A DNA stretch of 64,000 bases from Mycobacterium sp. 852013-50091_SCH5140682 (GTDB lineage Bacteria; Actinomycetota; Actinomycetes; Mycobacteriales; Mycobacteriaceae), in assembly GCF_001665685.1 (NCBI RefSeq), contig NZ_LZTB01000044.1, forward strand, positions 82,010 to 146,009. Direction: 5' to 3'. The notes under the pieces are model-generated. The model was not told the DNA's origin and did not search any database. It saw nothing but the letters and a program-made list of their open reading frames with translations. Positions 49,805 to 58,810 of the stretch are shown piece after piece. Made by a program: the position numbers and the translations under genes. Position 1 is the stretch's first letter. Each line of letters begins with the position of its first letter.

Positions 49805-50553
49805 TGCCCTGCCGCTGCGGAGGCGTCAACGGCTTCGACGTCGTGCAGCTCGGCCGAGATCCGCTGGACTTCGCCGTAGAAAGCCGAAAGCTGTTTGGGT
49901 TCAGCGTGGTTGGCGAACGTGCGCCGATCCCACCACATCATCTTGGTTTGGTAGCGCTCGTCCGGGTACGGCGTTGCGGGGATCTTGGCGGCGAGCACAC
50001 CGCCGGAGGACAGCCAGCGCTTGAGCACGTACGCCGCGGCGGTGGCCATCGCGAATCCGATGTCAAGGCGCGTCATGAAATGCAATGGCATGCGTGCCAG
50101 GGTGTCCGTCAGCGCTCGGCTCTGGTCGGGGTCGTCGCACACCCACGCAGTCTTCATCTCGACGACGCCGAACGGCAGCCGGTCGTCGATCATCTTGCGC
50201 ACGGCGCTGAGCCCGGGCTGGCCCGCCCACTCGACGGTGGCATGGCATTCGTCGGTGTGCTGATACGGGCCCTTGGCTCGCAGGCCGCCGACCACCACGC
50301 CCGCTTGATTGATACCTGCGCAGAACAATGCCGTGTCATCACCTGTGCGCAGTGCATCCATGTCGAGCGCCCGTTCCACGCCGTGCTTGCGATAGTTGCG
50401 TTGGGCCCCGCTGACATAGTCATGCCACAATTCACGTTCCGAACCAGGGGTCGCGATGACGATCGTGCAGTCGCTGCCGGGATCCCACCAACTGTGGGTT
50501 TTGTCCAGAGACAGGGTTGAACGAGCAGCGACATCGCGCTGGGGAGCGGTCAT
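49801..50553 (-). CDS. Conserved hypothetical protein upstream of dcpA
   Basis: Protein of 250 residues without a domain I can name securely. The region HDYVSGAQRNYRKHGVERALDMDALRTGDDTALFCAGINQAGVVVGGLRAKGPY resembles GNAT-fold N-acyl-amino-acid synthase or autoinducer-synthase-like proteins. The C terminus holds MMWWDRRTFANHAEPKQ. It is co-oriented with, and probably co-transcribed with, the small gene and dcpA. A link to c-di-GMP signalling is an inference from position only. Confidence 0.65.
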   Translation of the reverse strand: MTAPQRDVAARSTLSLDKTHSWWDPGSDCTIVIATPGSERELWHDYVSGAQRNYRKHGVERALDMDALRTGDDTALFCAGINQAGVVVGGLRAKGPYQHTDECHATVEWAGQPGLSAVRKMIDDRLPFGVVEMKTAWVCDDPDQSRALTDTLARMPLHFMTRLDIGFAMATAAAYVLKRWLSSGGVLAAKIPATPYPDERYQTKMMWWDRRTFANHAEPKQLSAFYGEVQRISAELHDVEAVDASAAAGQ

Positions 50554-50974
50554 TGGTGATCCATTTCTTCTGGCAGCCGCACCCCCCGGACCGGTTCGGC
50601 TGATTTGTTGTGCGCACCACGGTTGTGCGATTACGCGAGATGAGTATCACGCCGCAGGCACAGGTAATTCCAGCTAGCAGGCGAAACTTGTCCAGTAGTG
50701 TGTCCATTTCTGCACTCGGGGAGGCCATTTATTTACGGCGGCATGCAAATTTGGCAAATCTTATGGACGATAACGCTACTGGATATTCCTGCTGAATGTT
50801 TGTCGAGCAAAGTTTCTGCACGGCTGAGATTCGGCTTCACCATTCTTCGTGTCGGATTCGGCCAGTTTTGCTGTCTGGACACGAGCCAGTCATACGGACG
50901 ACGTTTCGCCGCTGCGAGGCGATCACGGTACCCGGGTCGAGCGCCGGGCAGCTGCACGGGTGAGAATCTGGTGG
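50554..50974. other. Divergent intergenic region before purU
   Basis: A 420-nt gene-free region with promoters for the leftward conserved gene and rightward purU. I see no recognised riboswitch or palindrome. Confidence 0.4.
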
Positions 50975-51868
50975 GTGACGACTGAGGAGTACCCGAGAGC
51001 CAAGAGCCTGCCGGTCCGTGATGTGGGCCGGCTCCTGCTGCGTTGTGCGGACCGCCCGGGACTGGTGGCAGCCATCAGCAGCTTCCTCACCGGAGCCGGT
51101 GCCAACATCGTGTCGCTGGATCAGCATTCGACTGAGCAGACCGGTGGCACCTTCATCCAGCGCACCATTTTCCACCTGCCCGGATTGACCGCGGCCCGTG
51201 AGGAACTGGAGCGCGAGTTTCGGGAGCGGGTGGCCGGGCCGTTCGAGATGGACTTTCGGCTCACCGAAGCCGCCAAACCAAAACGCGTGGCGCTGATGGC
51301 ATCCCGGGAGGACCACTGCCTGCTCGACCTGCTGTGGCGCAACCGCCGCGGTGAGCTGGACATGTCCGTGGTGATGGTCATCTCGAACCACCCCGATCTC
51401 GCCGAGCAGGTGCGGGCGTTCGGCGTGCCGTACATCTACGTTCCCGCGACCCGCGACAATCGGGCAGAGGCTGAGCAGCGGCTGCTCGAACTGCTGCGCG
51501 GCAACGTCGACCTCGTGGTGCTCGCGCGCTACATGCAGATCCTCACCCCGGAGTTCCTCGATGCCATCGGGTGTCCGCTGATCAACATCCACCATTCGTT
51601 CCTGCCCGCGTTCATCGGCGCAGCACCGTATCGCAGGGCCAAGGAGCGGGGGGTGAAACTGGTCGGGGCCACAGCGCATTACGTCACGGGTGACCTCGAC
51701 GAAGGACCGATCATCGAACAGGACGTGGTGCGGGTCGATCATCGCCACGCCGTCGAAGACCTGGTGCGCCTCGGCTCCGATGTCGAGCGGGTGGTGTTGT
51801 CGCGTGCGGTGCTGTGGCACTGTGAGGATCGCGTCATCCGGTTCGGGAACCAGACCGTAGTGTTCTGA
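50975..51868 (+). CDS. purU: Formyltetrahydrofolate deformylase
   Basis: Protein of 297 residues hydrolysing 10-formyltetrahydrofolate to formate and THF. An N-terminal ACT domain (about 12-90: LLLRCADRPGLVAAISSFLTGAGANIVSLDQHST) precedes the formyltransferase fold: RVALMASREDHCLLDLLWR, ARYMQILTPEFL, LINIHHSFLPAF with catalytic Asn and His, and ATAHYVTGDLDEGPIIEQD with the Asp. GTG at 50975 is used; a GTG at 50960 is possible. The MaoC gene follows after 33 nt. Confidence 0.93.
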   Translation: MTTEEYPRAKSLPVRDVGRLLLRCADRPGLVAAISSFLTGAGANIVSLDQHSTEQTGGTFIQRTIFHLPGLTAAREELEREFRERVAGPFEMDFRLTEAAKPKRVALMASREDHCLLDLLWRNRRGELDMSVVMVISNHPDLAEQVRAFGVPYIYVPATRDNRAEAEQRLLELLRGNVDLVVLARYMQILTPEFLDAIGCPLINIHHSFLPAFIGAAPYRRAKERGVKLVGATAHYVTGDLDEGPIIEQDVVRVDHRHAVEDLVRLGSDVERVVLSRAVLWHCEDRVIRFGNQTVVF

Positions 51869-51901
51869 ACGTCGTTCGGGTGCGGTCCGAGAGGAGTTGC
51901 G

Positions 51902-52354
51902 ATGAAGGTGTTCAGCGGGCTCGACGAGTTCGTGGCGGCGGCAGGCAGTGAGCTCGGACCGACCGAGTGGATGGAGATCACTCAGGATCGGGTGAACCTG
52001 TTCGCCGACGCGACCGACGATCACCAGTGGATCCACGTCGACCCGGAGAAGGCGGCCGGCGGCCCGTTCGGCGGGACCATCGCACACGGGCTGCTCACTC
52101 TGTCGCTGCTGCCGCACTTCACTCACCAGCTCTACCGGGTTGACAACATCGCGATGGCGATCAACTACGGCTACAACAAGGTTCGCTTCATCACGCCGGT
52201 GAAGGTCGGCGCCAGCGTTCGGGCTCGCGCGCGGATCGACGACGTCGCCAAGCTGGACGGCGCGGTGCAGGCGACGGTGACGGTGACCGTCGAGATTGAC
52301 GGAGTGGCCAAGCCCGCCGCGGTGGCCGAGTCCATCGTCCGATTCATCGGCTGA
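51902..52354 (+). CDS. MaoC-like (hot-dog) dehydratase
   Basis: Protein of 150 residues; single hot-dog fold with the hydratase motif FADATDDHQWIHVDP (35-49), Asp and His in place as in R-specific enoyl-CoA hydratases, followed by IAHGLLTLSLLP. It resembles M. tuberculosis HtdX/Rv0130-type enzymes. Strong GAGAGGAG precedes ATG. It could serve beta-oxidation with the acyl-CoA dehydrogenase convergent to it. Confidence 0.88.
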   Translation: MKVFSGLDEFVAAAGSELGPTEWMEITQDRVNLFADATDDHQWIHVDPEKAAGGPFGGTIAHGLLTLSLLPHFTHQLYRVDNIAMAINYGYNKVRFITPVKVGASVRARARIDDVAKLDGAVQATVTVTVEIDGVAKPAAVAESIVRFIG

Positions 52355-52363
52355 TCTTTCCCT

Positions 52364-52423
52364 GGCGAGCAGACATGGCGGTACCGGAAAACCGGCGTGT
52401 CGGGTGCTTTCACGTCTGTTCGC
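52364..52423. repeat. Palindromic intergenic repeat, copy 1
   Basis: Outer arms GCGAGCAGAC (52365-52374) and GTCTGTTCGC (52414-52423; one G-T pair) enclose a spacer with CGGCGTGTCGGG (52393-52404), a 12-mer identical to 62471-62482 in copy 2. Located between the MaoC and acyl-CoA dehydrogenase 3' ends, so it may also act as a terminator. Confidence 0.65.
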
Positions 52424-52448
52424 GGGGGGTGACGGCGGCTTTCCACTC

Positions 52449-53627
52449 CTAGCGGGTGGTGCGTTGCGCGGCCTTGACCAGTCCGCCTCCGATGATGAGA
52501 CGCTGGATCTCGCTGGTGCCCTCGTACAGTCGCAGCAACCGGACCTCGCGATAGATGCGCTCCACCGGGACCTCACGCATGTAGCCGGTGCCGCCGTGAA
52601 TCTGCACTGCGAGATCGGCCACGTTGCCTGCCATTTCGGTGCAAAACAGCTTGGCGGCCGACGGCGCGATCCGGCGATCCTCACCCGACACCCACTGGCG
52701 GGCGGCGTCGCGTACCAACGCCCGGCCTGCCATGACGCCGGTCTGCTGGTCGGCGATCATCGCCTGGACGAGTTGGAAGCTGCCGATCGGCTCGCCACCC
52801 TGCGTGGCCGCGGCGGCATAGGCGACCGATTCGTCGAGGGCCCGCTGTGCGGAGCCGACGGCCAGCGCGGCGATGTGCACGCGTCCGCGTGCCAACGACG
52901 TCATCGCGGCCCGGTAACCCACGTCTTCGCTCCCGCCGACGAGGGCGCTATCCGGAACGCGGACGTCGGTGAACGTGACATCGGCTGTCCAGGCGCCTTC
53001 CTGCCCCATCTTGGCGTCCTTCGCCCCGATCTGGACACCTGCCGCATCGGCAGGCACCAGGAACACTGCGATACCCGGTCCGGCATCATCGGCGGGGCGG
53101 GTCCGGGCGAACACCACGAACAGGTCGGCTGTCGGGGCATTGGTGATGAAGCGCTTCTGGCCGTCGATCACCCAGTCGTCGCCGTCGCGAACAGCCTTGG
53201 TGCGCAACCCGGCTGGGTTGGACCCGGCTCCGGGTTCGGTGAGTGCGAACGATGCGACGACGTCTCCGGAGGCGATACGTTCCAGCCACTGCGTCTTCTG
53301 CTCGTCGGTGCCGAAGCCGACCAACACCTGGCCGGCAATGCCGTTGTTGGTACCGAACATCGACCTCAACGCCAGCGCGGTATAGCCGAATTCCATTGCC
53401 AGTTCGACATCTTGGGCGAGGTTGAGGCCGAGGCCGCCCCACCGCTGCGGTATGGCGTAGCCGAACAGCCCCATCTTCTTGGCCTGCTCACGCAGGTCGT
53501 CGGGCACCTTGTCGGTGGCCAGGATTTCGTTCTCGCGGGGCACCACGGCTGTGCGGATGAAACTGCGGGTCTGCGCCAAGATCTCCTGGAAATCCTCGTC
53601 GCCGACTTCGGCCGCAGTGGTGGTCAC
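52449..53627 (-). CDS. Acyl-CoA dehydrogenase (FadE)
   Basis: Acyl-CoA dehydrogenase of 392 residues: SFALTEPGAGSNPAGLRT (flavin/substrate loop), DGQKRFITNAPTADLFVVFART, AVQIHGGTGYMREVPVERIYREV with the G-G-x-G-Y and catalytic Glu region, and LYEGTSEIQRLIIG. A complete, probably homotetrameric enzyme. It is divergent from the SDR-thiolase-FadE-GntR operon and probably shares its control region, which carries TCGTATATGA. Confidence 0.92.
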   Translation of the reverse strand: MTTTAAEVGDEDFQEILAQTRSFIRTAVVPRENEILATDKVPDDLREQAKKMGLFGYAIPQRWGGLGLNLAQDVELAMEFGYTALALRSMFGTNNGIAGQVLVGFGTDEQKTQWLERIASGDVVASFALTEPGAGSNPAGLRTKAVRDGDDWVIDGQKRFITNAPTADLFVVFARTRPADDAGPGIAVFLVPADAAGVQIGAKDAKMGQEGAWTADVTFTDVRVPDSALVGGSEDVGYRAAMTSLARGRVHIAALAVGSAQRALDESVAYAAAATQGGEPIGSFQLVQAMIADQQTGVMAGRALVRDAARQWVSGEDRRIAPSAAKLFCTEMAGNVADLAVQIHGGTGYMREVPVERIYREVRLLRLYEGTSEIQRLIIGGGLVKAAQRTTR

Positions 53628-53679
53628 GGGGCAGCTCCATATCTCTCAGGCGGGGACCCGGGGGCGAGTGTTTGCAATA

Positions 53680-53689
53680 TCGTATATGA
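53680..53689. promoter_or_regulatory. TCGTATATGA near-palindrome, possible GntR operator
   Basis: A 10-bp near-palindrome within AATATCGTATATGAAATATG. FCD-type GntR regulators often bind T-x-GTATAC-x-A-like sites. It lies 50 bp before the SDR GTG and between divergent genes; the GntR gene at the end of the operon is the natural candidate. Confidence 0.4.
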
Positions 53690-53738
53690 AATATGATCGG
53701 CGCTTGAGAGAGCCCACGAGCGAGAGTTAGGTGATCAG

Positions 53739-54479
53739 GTGTCATTGCTTACCGGCCAGACTGCGGTGGTGACCGGCGGTGCTCAGGGGCTTGGCCTCGC
53801 CATCGCGCAGCGGTTCGTCGACGAGGGTGCCCGGGTGGTGCTCGGCGATCTCAACCTGGAGGCGACCGAGGCGGCAGCCGCCCAGCTCGGCGGCCCTGAG
53901 GTCGCCGCTGCCGTTCGCTGCGACGTCACCTCGGGCGCCGAGGTCGAAGCGCTGGTGCACGCCGCTGTGGAGCGGTTCGGCGGGCTGGACATCATGGTCA
54001 ACAACGCCGGCATCACGCGTGACGCGACGTTGCGCAAGATGACCGAGGACCAGTTCGATCAGGTCATTGCCGTGCACCTGAAGGGCACGTGGAACGGCAC
54101 CAAGTCGGCCGCGGCGATCATGCGGGAGAACAAGCGCGGCGCGATCGTGAACATGTCATCGATCTCCGGCAAGGTCGGTCTGATCGGCCAGACCAACTAT
54201 TCGGCAGCCAAGGCAGGCATCGTCGGCATGACCAAGGCCGCTGCCAAAGAACTGGCCCACCTCGGGGTGCGGGTCAACGCGATTCAGCCCGGATTGATCC
54301 GCTCGGCGATGACCGAGGCCATGCCGCAACGTATTTGGGACCAGAAGTTGGCCGAGGTTCCGATGGGCCGCGCCGGCGAACCCGACGAGGTCGCCAAGGT
54401 CGCGCTGTTCCTGGCCAGTGATCTGTCGTCGTACATGACCGGCACTGTGCTTGAGGTGACCGGCGGGCGATACGTGTGA
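53739..54479 (+). CDS. Short-chain dehydrogenase (FabG-like)
   Basis: SDR of 246 residues: [10 protein letters not shown] (about 12-21), NNAGITRD, Ser in MSSISG and Y-x-x-x-K in YSAAKAG. GDLNLEA at beta2 end fits NAD. Most similar in form to 3-hydroxyacyl-CoA/3-oxoacyl-ACP reductases. GTG start. First of the operon SDR-thiolase-acyl-CoA dehydrogenase-GntR; the next gene overlaps it by 4 nt (GTGA). It should perform the third step of a beta-oxidation-like cycle. Confidence 0.9.
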   Translation: MSLLTGQTAVVTGGAQGLGLAIAQRFVDEGARVVLGDLNLEATEAAAAQLGGPEVAAAVRCDVTSGAEVEALVHAAVERFGGLDIMVNNAGITRDATLRKMTEDQFDQVIAVHLKGTWNGTKSAAAIMRENKRGAIVNMSSISGKVGLIGQTNYSAAKAGIVGMTKAAAKELAHLGVRVNAIQPGLIRSAMTEAMPQRIWDQKLAEVPMGRAGEPDEVAKVALFLASDLSSYMTGTVLEVTGGRYV

Positions 54480-55696
54480 GTATGCGCGACGCCGTCATCT
54501 GCGAACCGGTTCGCACGCCGATCGGGCGCTACGGCGGCATGTTCGCGTCGCTCTCGGCCGTCGAGCTCGGCGTGGCGGCGCTCAAAGGTCTGCTCGAACG
54601 CACCGGCGTCGCGCCGGAGGCGGTGCAGGACGTGATCCTGGGCCATTGCTACCCGAACAGCGACGCCCCCGCGATCGGCCGTGTGGTGGCGTTGGATGCG
54701 GGTCTACCGGTGACCGTTCCCGGCATGCAGATCGACCGGCGCTGTGGGTCGGGTTTGCAGGCGGTGATCCAGGCGTGCCTGCAAGTGCGCGGTGGTGACA
54801 GCGATCTCGTCGTCGCCGGCGGCACCGAGAGCATGAGCAATGTCGCGTTCTACTCCACCGACATGCGGTGGGGCGGATCTCGTGGCGGAGTGCAGATCCA
54901 CGACGGGCTCGCGCGTGGGCGCGTCACTGCGGGTGGACAGTTCCACCCGGTGCCCGGCGGCATGCTGGAGACCGCCGAGAACCTACGTCGCGAGTACGGC
55001 ATCACGCGGGCCGAACAGGACGAGCTTGCGGTGCGGTCGCATCAGCGTGCGGTGGCCGCGCAGACCGACGGGGTCCTGGCCGAGGAGATCATCCCGGTGG
55101 CGGTCGGCTCTCGTAGCGGCGAGACCGTGATCGACACCGACGAGCACCCGCGCGCCGACACCTCGGTCGAGGCCTTGTCCAAGCTCAAACCTGTTCTGCT
55201 CAACCAAGACCCGGCGGCCACGGTCACCGCGGGCAATTCGAGTGGCCAGAACGACGCGGCGTCCATGTGCATCGTCACAACGCCGGACAAGGCGGCCGAG
55301 CTCGGCCTGACTCCGCTGGTGCGGCTGGTGTCCTGGGGCGTGGCAGGCGTCGCTCCCCATGTCATGGGCATCGGCCCGGTGCCTGCCACCGAGTTGGCGC
55401 TCGCCAAAGCCGGGCTGGCTCTCTCGGATATCGATCTCATCGAACTCAACGAAGCCTTCGCCGCTCAGGCGCTCGCGGTGATGAAGGAATGGAAATTCGG
55501 GGCGAGTGACCACGAACGCACCAACGTGCGCGGCTCGGGCATCTCGCTGGGCCACCCCGTCGGGGCGACCGGAGGCCGGATGCTCGCGACGCTCGCGCGC
55601 GAGCTGCCGAGGCGCGGCGCGCGGTACGGCCTGGAGACCATGTGCATCGGTGGCGGGCAGGGGTTGGCAGCGATCTTCGAAAGGGTGACATCGTGA
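54476..55696 (+). CDS. Acetyl-CoA acetyltransferase (thiolase)
   Basis: Thiolase of 406 residues. Nucleophile Cys90 in IDRRCGSG, His in [12 protein letters not shown], the second Cys in [11 protein letters not shown] and NEAFAAQ are all present. Start GTG at 54476 overlapping the SDR stop; ATG 54482 is an alternative. It is coupled to the acyl-CoA dehydrogenase by a GTGA overlap. It cleaves 3-ketoacyl-CoA to acetyl-CoA in the same beta-oxidation unit. Confidence 0.93.
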   Translation: MSMRDAVICEPVRTPIGRYGGMFASLSAVELGVAALKGLLERTGVAPEAVQDVILGHCYPNSDAPAIGRVVALDAGLPVTVPGMQIDRRCGSGLQAVIQACLQVRGGDSDLVVAGGTESMSNVAFYSTDMRWGGSRGGVQIHDGLARGRVTAGGQFHPVPGGMLETAENLRREYGITRAEQDELAVRSHQRAVAAQTDGVLAEEIIPVAVGSRSGETVIDTDEHPRADTSVEALSKLKPVLLNQDPAATVTAGNSSGQNDAASMCIVTTPDKAAELGLTPLVRLVSWGVAGVAPHVMGIGPVPATELALAKAGLALSDIDLIELNEAFAAQALAVMKEWKFGASDHERTNVRGSGISLGHPVGATGGRMLATLARELPRRGARYGLETMCIGGGQGLAAIFERVTS

Positions 55697-56886
55697 CCAA
55701 ACTCGCCCAGACCCTGGGACTCACCGAGTTCCAGACCGAAATCGTCTCGACCGTAAGGCAATTCGTCGACAGGGAAGTCATCCCCACCGCCCAGGAGTTG
55801 GAGCATTCCGACACCTACCCGCAGGCCATAGTCGATCAGATGAAAGAGATGGGCCTGTTCGGGCTGATGATCCCCGAGGAGTACGGCGGACTCGGTGAAT
55901 CGCTGCTGACCTACGCGCTGTGCGTCGAGGAACTGGCCCGCGGGTGGATGAGCGTGTCCGGCGTGATCAACACCCACTTCATCGTGGCCTACATGATCCG
56001 GCAGCACGGCACCGACGCCCAGAAGCGGAAGTTCCTGCCGCGCATGGCCATCGGGGACACCCGCGGCGCGTTCTCGATGTCCGAACCCGAGCTGGGCTCC
56101 GACGTCGCCGCGATCCGTACCCGGGCCACCAAGCAGAGCGACGGCGACTACCTCATAGACGGTCAGAAGATGTGGCTCACCAACGGCGGTAGTTCAACGC
56201 TGGTGGCCGCCCTGGTGCGCACCGACGAAGGCGCAGACAAGCCGCACCGCAACCTCACCGCATTCCTGGTGGAAAAGCCCGCAGGTTTCGGGGAAGTCGT
56301 TGCGGGGCTGACTATCCCGGGCAAGCTCGACAAGCTCGGCTACAAGGGGATCGACACCACCGAGCTGATCTTCGACGGCTACCGCGCGTCTGCAGATGAC
56401 GTTCTCGGTGGCGTCACCGGCCAAGGGTTCTTCCAGATGATGGACGGCGTCGAGATCGGCCGCGTCAATGTGTCCGCACGCGCGTGCGGCGTCGGCATCC
56501 GGGCGTTCGAACTCGCGGTGCGCTACGCCCAGCAGCGTCAGACCTTCGGTAAGCCGATCGCCGAGCACCAGGCCGTCGCCTTCCAATTGGCCGAGATGGC
56601 AACCAAAGTCGAGGCCGCTCACCTCATGATGGTCAACGCCGCGCGGCTCAAGGACTCCGGTGAGCGCAACGACGTGGCCGCCGGTATGGCCAAGTACCTG
56701 GCCAGTGAGTTCTGCTCGGAGGTGACGCAACAGAGTTTCCGGATCCACGGTGGCTACGGATACTCCAAGGAGTACGAGATCGAGCGGTTGATGCGCGACG
56801 CGCCGTTCCTGCTGATCGGTGAGGGCACCAGCGAGATCCAGAAGAACATCATCAGCAAGCGGCTGCTGTCCGACTACCGGGTCTGA
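55693..56886 (+). CDS. Acyl-CoA dehydrogenase (FadE)
   Basis: Acyl-CoA dehydrogenase of 397 residues: IPEEYGGLGESLLTYALCVEELA, FSMSEPELGSDVAAIRTRA, RIHGGYGYSKEYEIERLMRDA with the G-G-x-G-Y-x-K-E motif holding the catalytic Glu, and LIGEGTSEIQKNII. GTG at 55693 overlaps the thiolase TGA. It provides the first, flavin-dependent step of the unit; the GntR gene follows after 3 nt. Confidence 0.93.
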   Translation: MTKLAQTLGLTEFQTEIVSTVRQFVDREVIPTAQELEHSDTYPQAIVDQMKEMGLFGLMIPEEYGGLGESLLTYALCVEELARGWMSVSGVINTHFIVAYMIRQHGTDAQKRKFLPRMAIGDTRGAFSMSEPELGSDVAAIRTRATKQSDGDYLIDGQKMWLTNGGSSTLVAALVRTDEGADKPHRNLTAFLVEKPAGFGEVVAGLTIPGKLDKLGYKGIDTTELIFDGYRASADDVLGGVTGQGFFQMMDGVEIGRVNVSARACGVGIRAFELAVRYAQQRQTFGKPIAEHQAVAFQLAEMATKVEAAHLMMVNAARLKDSGERNDVAAGMAKYLASEFCSEVTQQSFRIHGGYGYSKEYEIERLMRDAPFLLIGEGTSEIQKNIISKRLLSDYRV

Positions 56887-56889
56887 GCC

Positions 56890-57558
56890 GTGACCGTTCC
56901 CGATTTCGCCTCTCGCCCACAGCTTGCCGAGGATGTCGCCCGGCTCATCCGCCGGCGGATCTTCGACGGCACCTACCCGTCGGGGAAGTTCATCCGGCTC
57001 GAGCAGCTCGCGGCGGAACTCGGCATCAGCGTCACGCCGGTGCGCGAAGCGCTGTTCGGACTGCGTGCCGAGGGGCTGCTCACCCAACAACCCCGGCGCG
57101 GGTTCCTGGTGCTGCCGGTCACCCGTCGTGACATCGACGATGTGGCGGGTGTGCAGGCGCACATCGGCGGTCAACTGGCCGCCCGTGCGGCGGGCCAGAT
57201 CACCGATGGTCAACTCGATGATCTCGACCGGATCCAGCGGGAGCTGGAAGACGCGTACGCGCACAACGATCATGAGCGGGCCGTCCGGCTCAACCACGCG
57301 TTCCATCGGGGTGTCAACCGGGCGGCCGAGTCGCCGAAGCTGGCTCAGTTGATGTCCCAGATCACCCGCTACGCACTGGAATCGGTCTACCCCACGGTTG
57401 CCGGGTGGCCCGAGCAGTCCACGCATGATCATCGCCGGATCCTGGCAGCCCTCAAGGTCCGCGACGGGGCCGCTGCCCGCGACGCCATGGCCGAGCATCT
57501 GTGCGCGGCAGCCAAGCCGCTCGGCGATCACCTCGAACGCGTGGGTGTTCTGGAGTAG
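56890..57558 (+). CDS. GntR-family (FadR/FCD) regulator
   Basis: GntR protein of 222 residues: winged helix at about 10-70 (IRRRIFDGTYPSGKFIRLEQLAAELGISVTPVREALFGLRAEGLL) and an FCD ligand-binding domain at about 80-210, with His residues (HNDHE, HAFHRGVN, HDHRR) matching the metal site of the FCD fold. Last gene of the operon; it probably controls it and the divergent FadE through TCGTATATGA at 53680. Confidence 0.92.
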   Translation: MTVPDFASRPQLAEDVARLIRRRIFDGTYPSGKFIRLEQLAAELGISVTPVREALFGLRAEGLLTQQPRRGFLVLPVTRRDIDDVAGVQAHIGGQLAARAAGQITDGQLDDLDRIQRELEDAYAHNDHERAVRLNHAFHRGVNRAAESPKLAQLMSQITRYALESVYPTVAGWPEQSTHDHRRILAALKVRDGAAARDAMAEHLCAAAKPLGDHLERVGVLE

Positions 57559-57582
57559 CGGTACGGGTTCCGCCGATACCTG

Positions 57583-57605
57583 CTACCGTTACATAACCAC
57601 GGTAG
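57583..57605. promoter_or_regulatory. Inverted repeat CTACCGT-n9-ACGGTAG before the second thiolase
   Basis: Perfect 7-bp arms (57583-57589 and 57599-57605) around TACATAACC, 20 nt before the thiolase ATG. It could be an operator for the TetR encoded at 58811 or the GntR upstream. Confidence 0.4.
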
Positions 57606-57624
57606 ATCGTAAAGGTTGATGCTC

Positions 57625-58800
57625 ATGCCAAAACCCGTCATCGTCGGCGCTGCCCGCACGGCCATCGGCCGGTCATTCAAGGGCACCCTGGTCAACACGC
57701 CTCCCGAGACCCTGATAACGACGGTTCTGCCCGAGGTTGTTCGTCGTGCCGGCATTGCTGCGGAGGCCATCGATGATCTGATCTTCGCGGAGTCGAATTA
57801 CGGTGGGGGCGATATCGCGCGCTATGCCGCGGACGCTTTGGGCTGGGAGTCGGTGCCGGGGCAATCGGTGAACCGGCACTGCGCGGGCAGCCTCACTGCG
57901 ATCGGCAACGCGTCGGCGCAGATCGGCTCCGGCATGGAGCGCGTCCTGGTGGCGGGTGGTGTGCAGTCGCTGTCGTCGTCCCCGCTGATGAAGTGGCGGG
58001 TGCCGGGGCCGGAGCTGACCTTCATCGAGCCGTGGATGACGCCCACTCACGTCGAGACCCCGGACGCGCCGATGCGGGACATGTCGGTCACGGTCGGTTG
58101 GAACACCGCCCAGGCCGTCGGCATCACCCGTGCGGAGATGGACGCGTGGGCGGCCCGGTCGCATCAACGCGCTATCGCGGCGATCGACGAGAGCCGATTC
58201 GTCGACGAGATCGTGCCGTTGAAGGTGACTCAGCCGGACGGCTCGGTCACCGAGTTCAGTATCGATGAGCATCCGCGGCGCGGTACGACCGCCGAGAGGT
58301 TGGCAGAGCTCAAAGTCCTGCACCCGGAGATCGAGGGATTCTCCATCACCGCGGGCAACAGCAGCGGCACCAACGATGCTGCCGCTGCTGTCGCGCTCGT
58401 CGACGCCGACTACGCCGCGGCTGAGCGCCTCGGTGTGCTGGCCACCGTGAAGGCTTGGGCCGCAGTCGGTGTCGCGGCACGTGACACCGGCCTGGGCGGG
58501 GTCAAGGTGATCGGAAAAGTGCTCGACCGTGCCGGGCTCAAGCCGTCCGACGTGGCGCTGTGGGAGATCAACGAGGCCTTCGCGTCGGTCCCGATCGCGG
58601 CGGTTCGCGAGTATGGTCTCGACGAGGAATTGGTCAACTTCTCCGGAAGCGGCTGCAGCCTAGGCCATCCGATCGCCGCCTCGGGTGCGCGCATGGTGAC
58701 CACGTTGGTCTACGAGCTGCAGCGCCGTGGCGGTGGCATCGGTGTCGCCGCCATGTGCGCCGGCGGTGGTCAGGGCGGCGCCGTCGTCATCGAGGTGTAG
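57625..58800 (+). CDS. Thiolase-family protein
   Basis: Thiolase of 391 residues. Nucleophile Cys86 in NRHCAGSL, His in GHPIAASGARM, second Cys in AAMCAGGGQG, NEAFAS. AAAGG lies 9 nt before the ATG at 57625. The GCSLGHP sequence before the His differs from the common GGAIALGHP (S-G-C-S), so it belongs to a divergent thiolase branch and may prefer branched or aromatic acyl-CoA. It is not obviously part of the previous operon (66-nt gap with an inverted repeat). Confidence 0.88.
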   Translation: MPKPVIVGAARTAIGRSFKGTLVNTPPETLITTVLPEVVRRAGIAAEAIDDLIFAESNYGGGDIARYAADALGWESVPGQSVNRHCAGSLTAIGNASAQIGSGMERVLVAGGVQSLSSSPLMKWRVPGPELTFIEPWMTPTHVETPDAPMRDMSVTVGWNTAQAVGITRAEMDAWAARSHQRAIAAIDESRFVDEIVPLKVTQPDGSVTEFSIDEHPRRGTTAERLAELKVLHPEIEGFSITAGNSSGTNDAAAAVALVDADYAAAERLGVLATVKAWAAVGVAARDTGLGGVKVIGKVLDRAGLKPSDVALWEINEAFASVPIAAVREYGLDEELVNFSGSGCSLGHPIAASGARMVTTLVYELQRRGGGIGVAAMCAGGGQGGAVVIEV

Positions 58801-58810
58801 TCGAAGCGAG

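Noticed and set aside
46700..50940. GGTACCCGGGTC seen near both 46702 and 50926
   Set aside because: Short GC-rich palindrome expected by chance at this base composition; flanks are unrelated.
56194..57531. 445-codon - strand frame opposite FadE and GntR genes
   Set aside because: Shadow of well-supported genes, Asp/Arg/His-rich.
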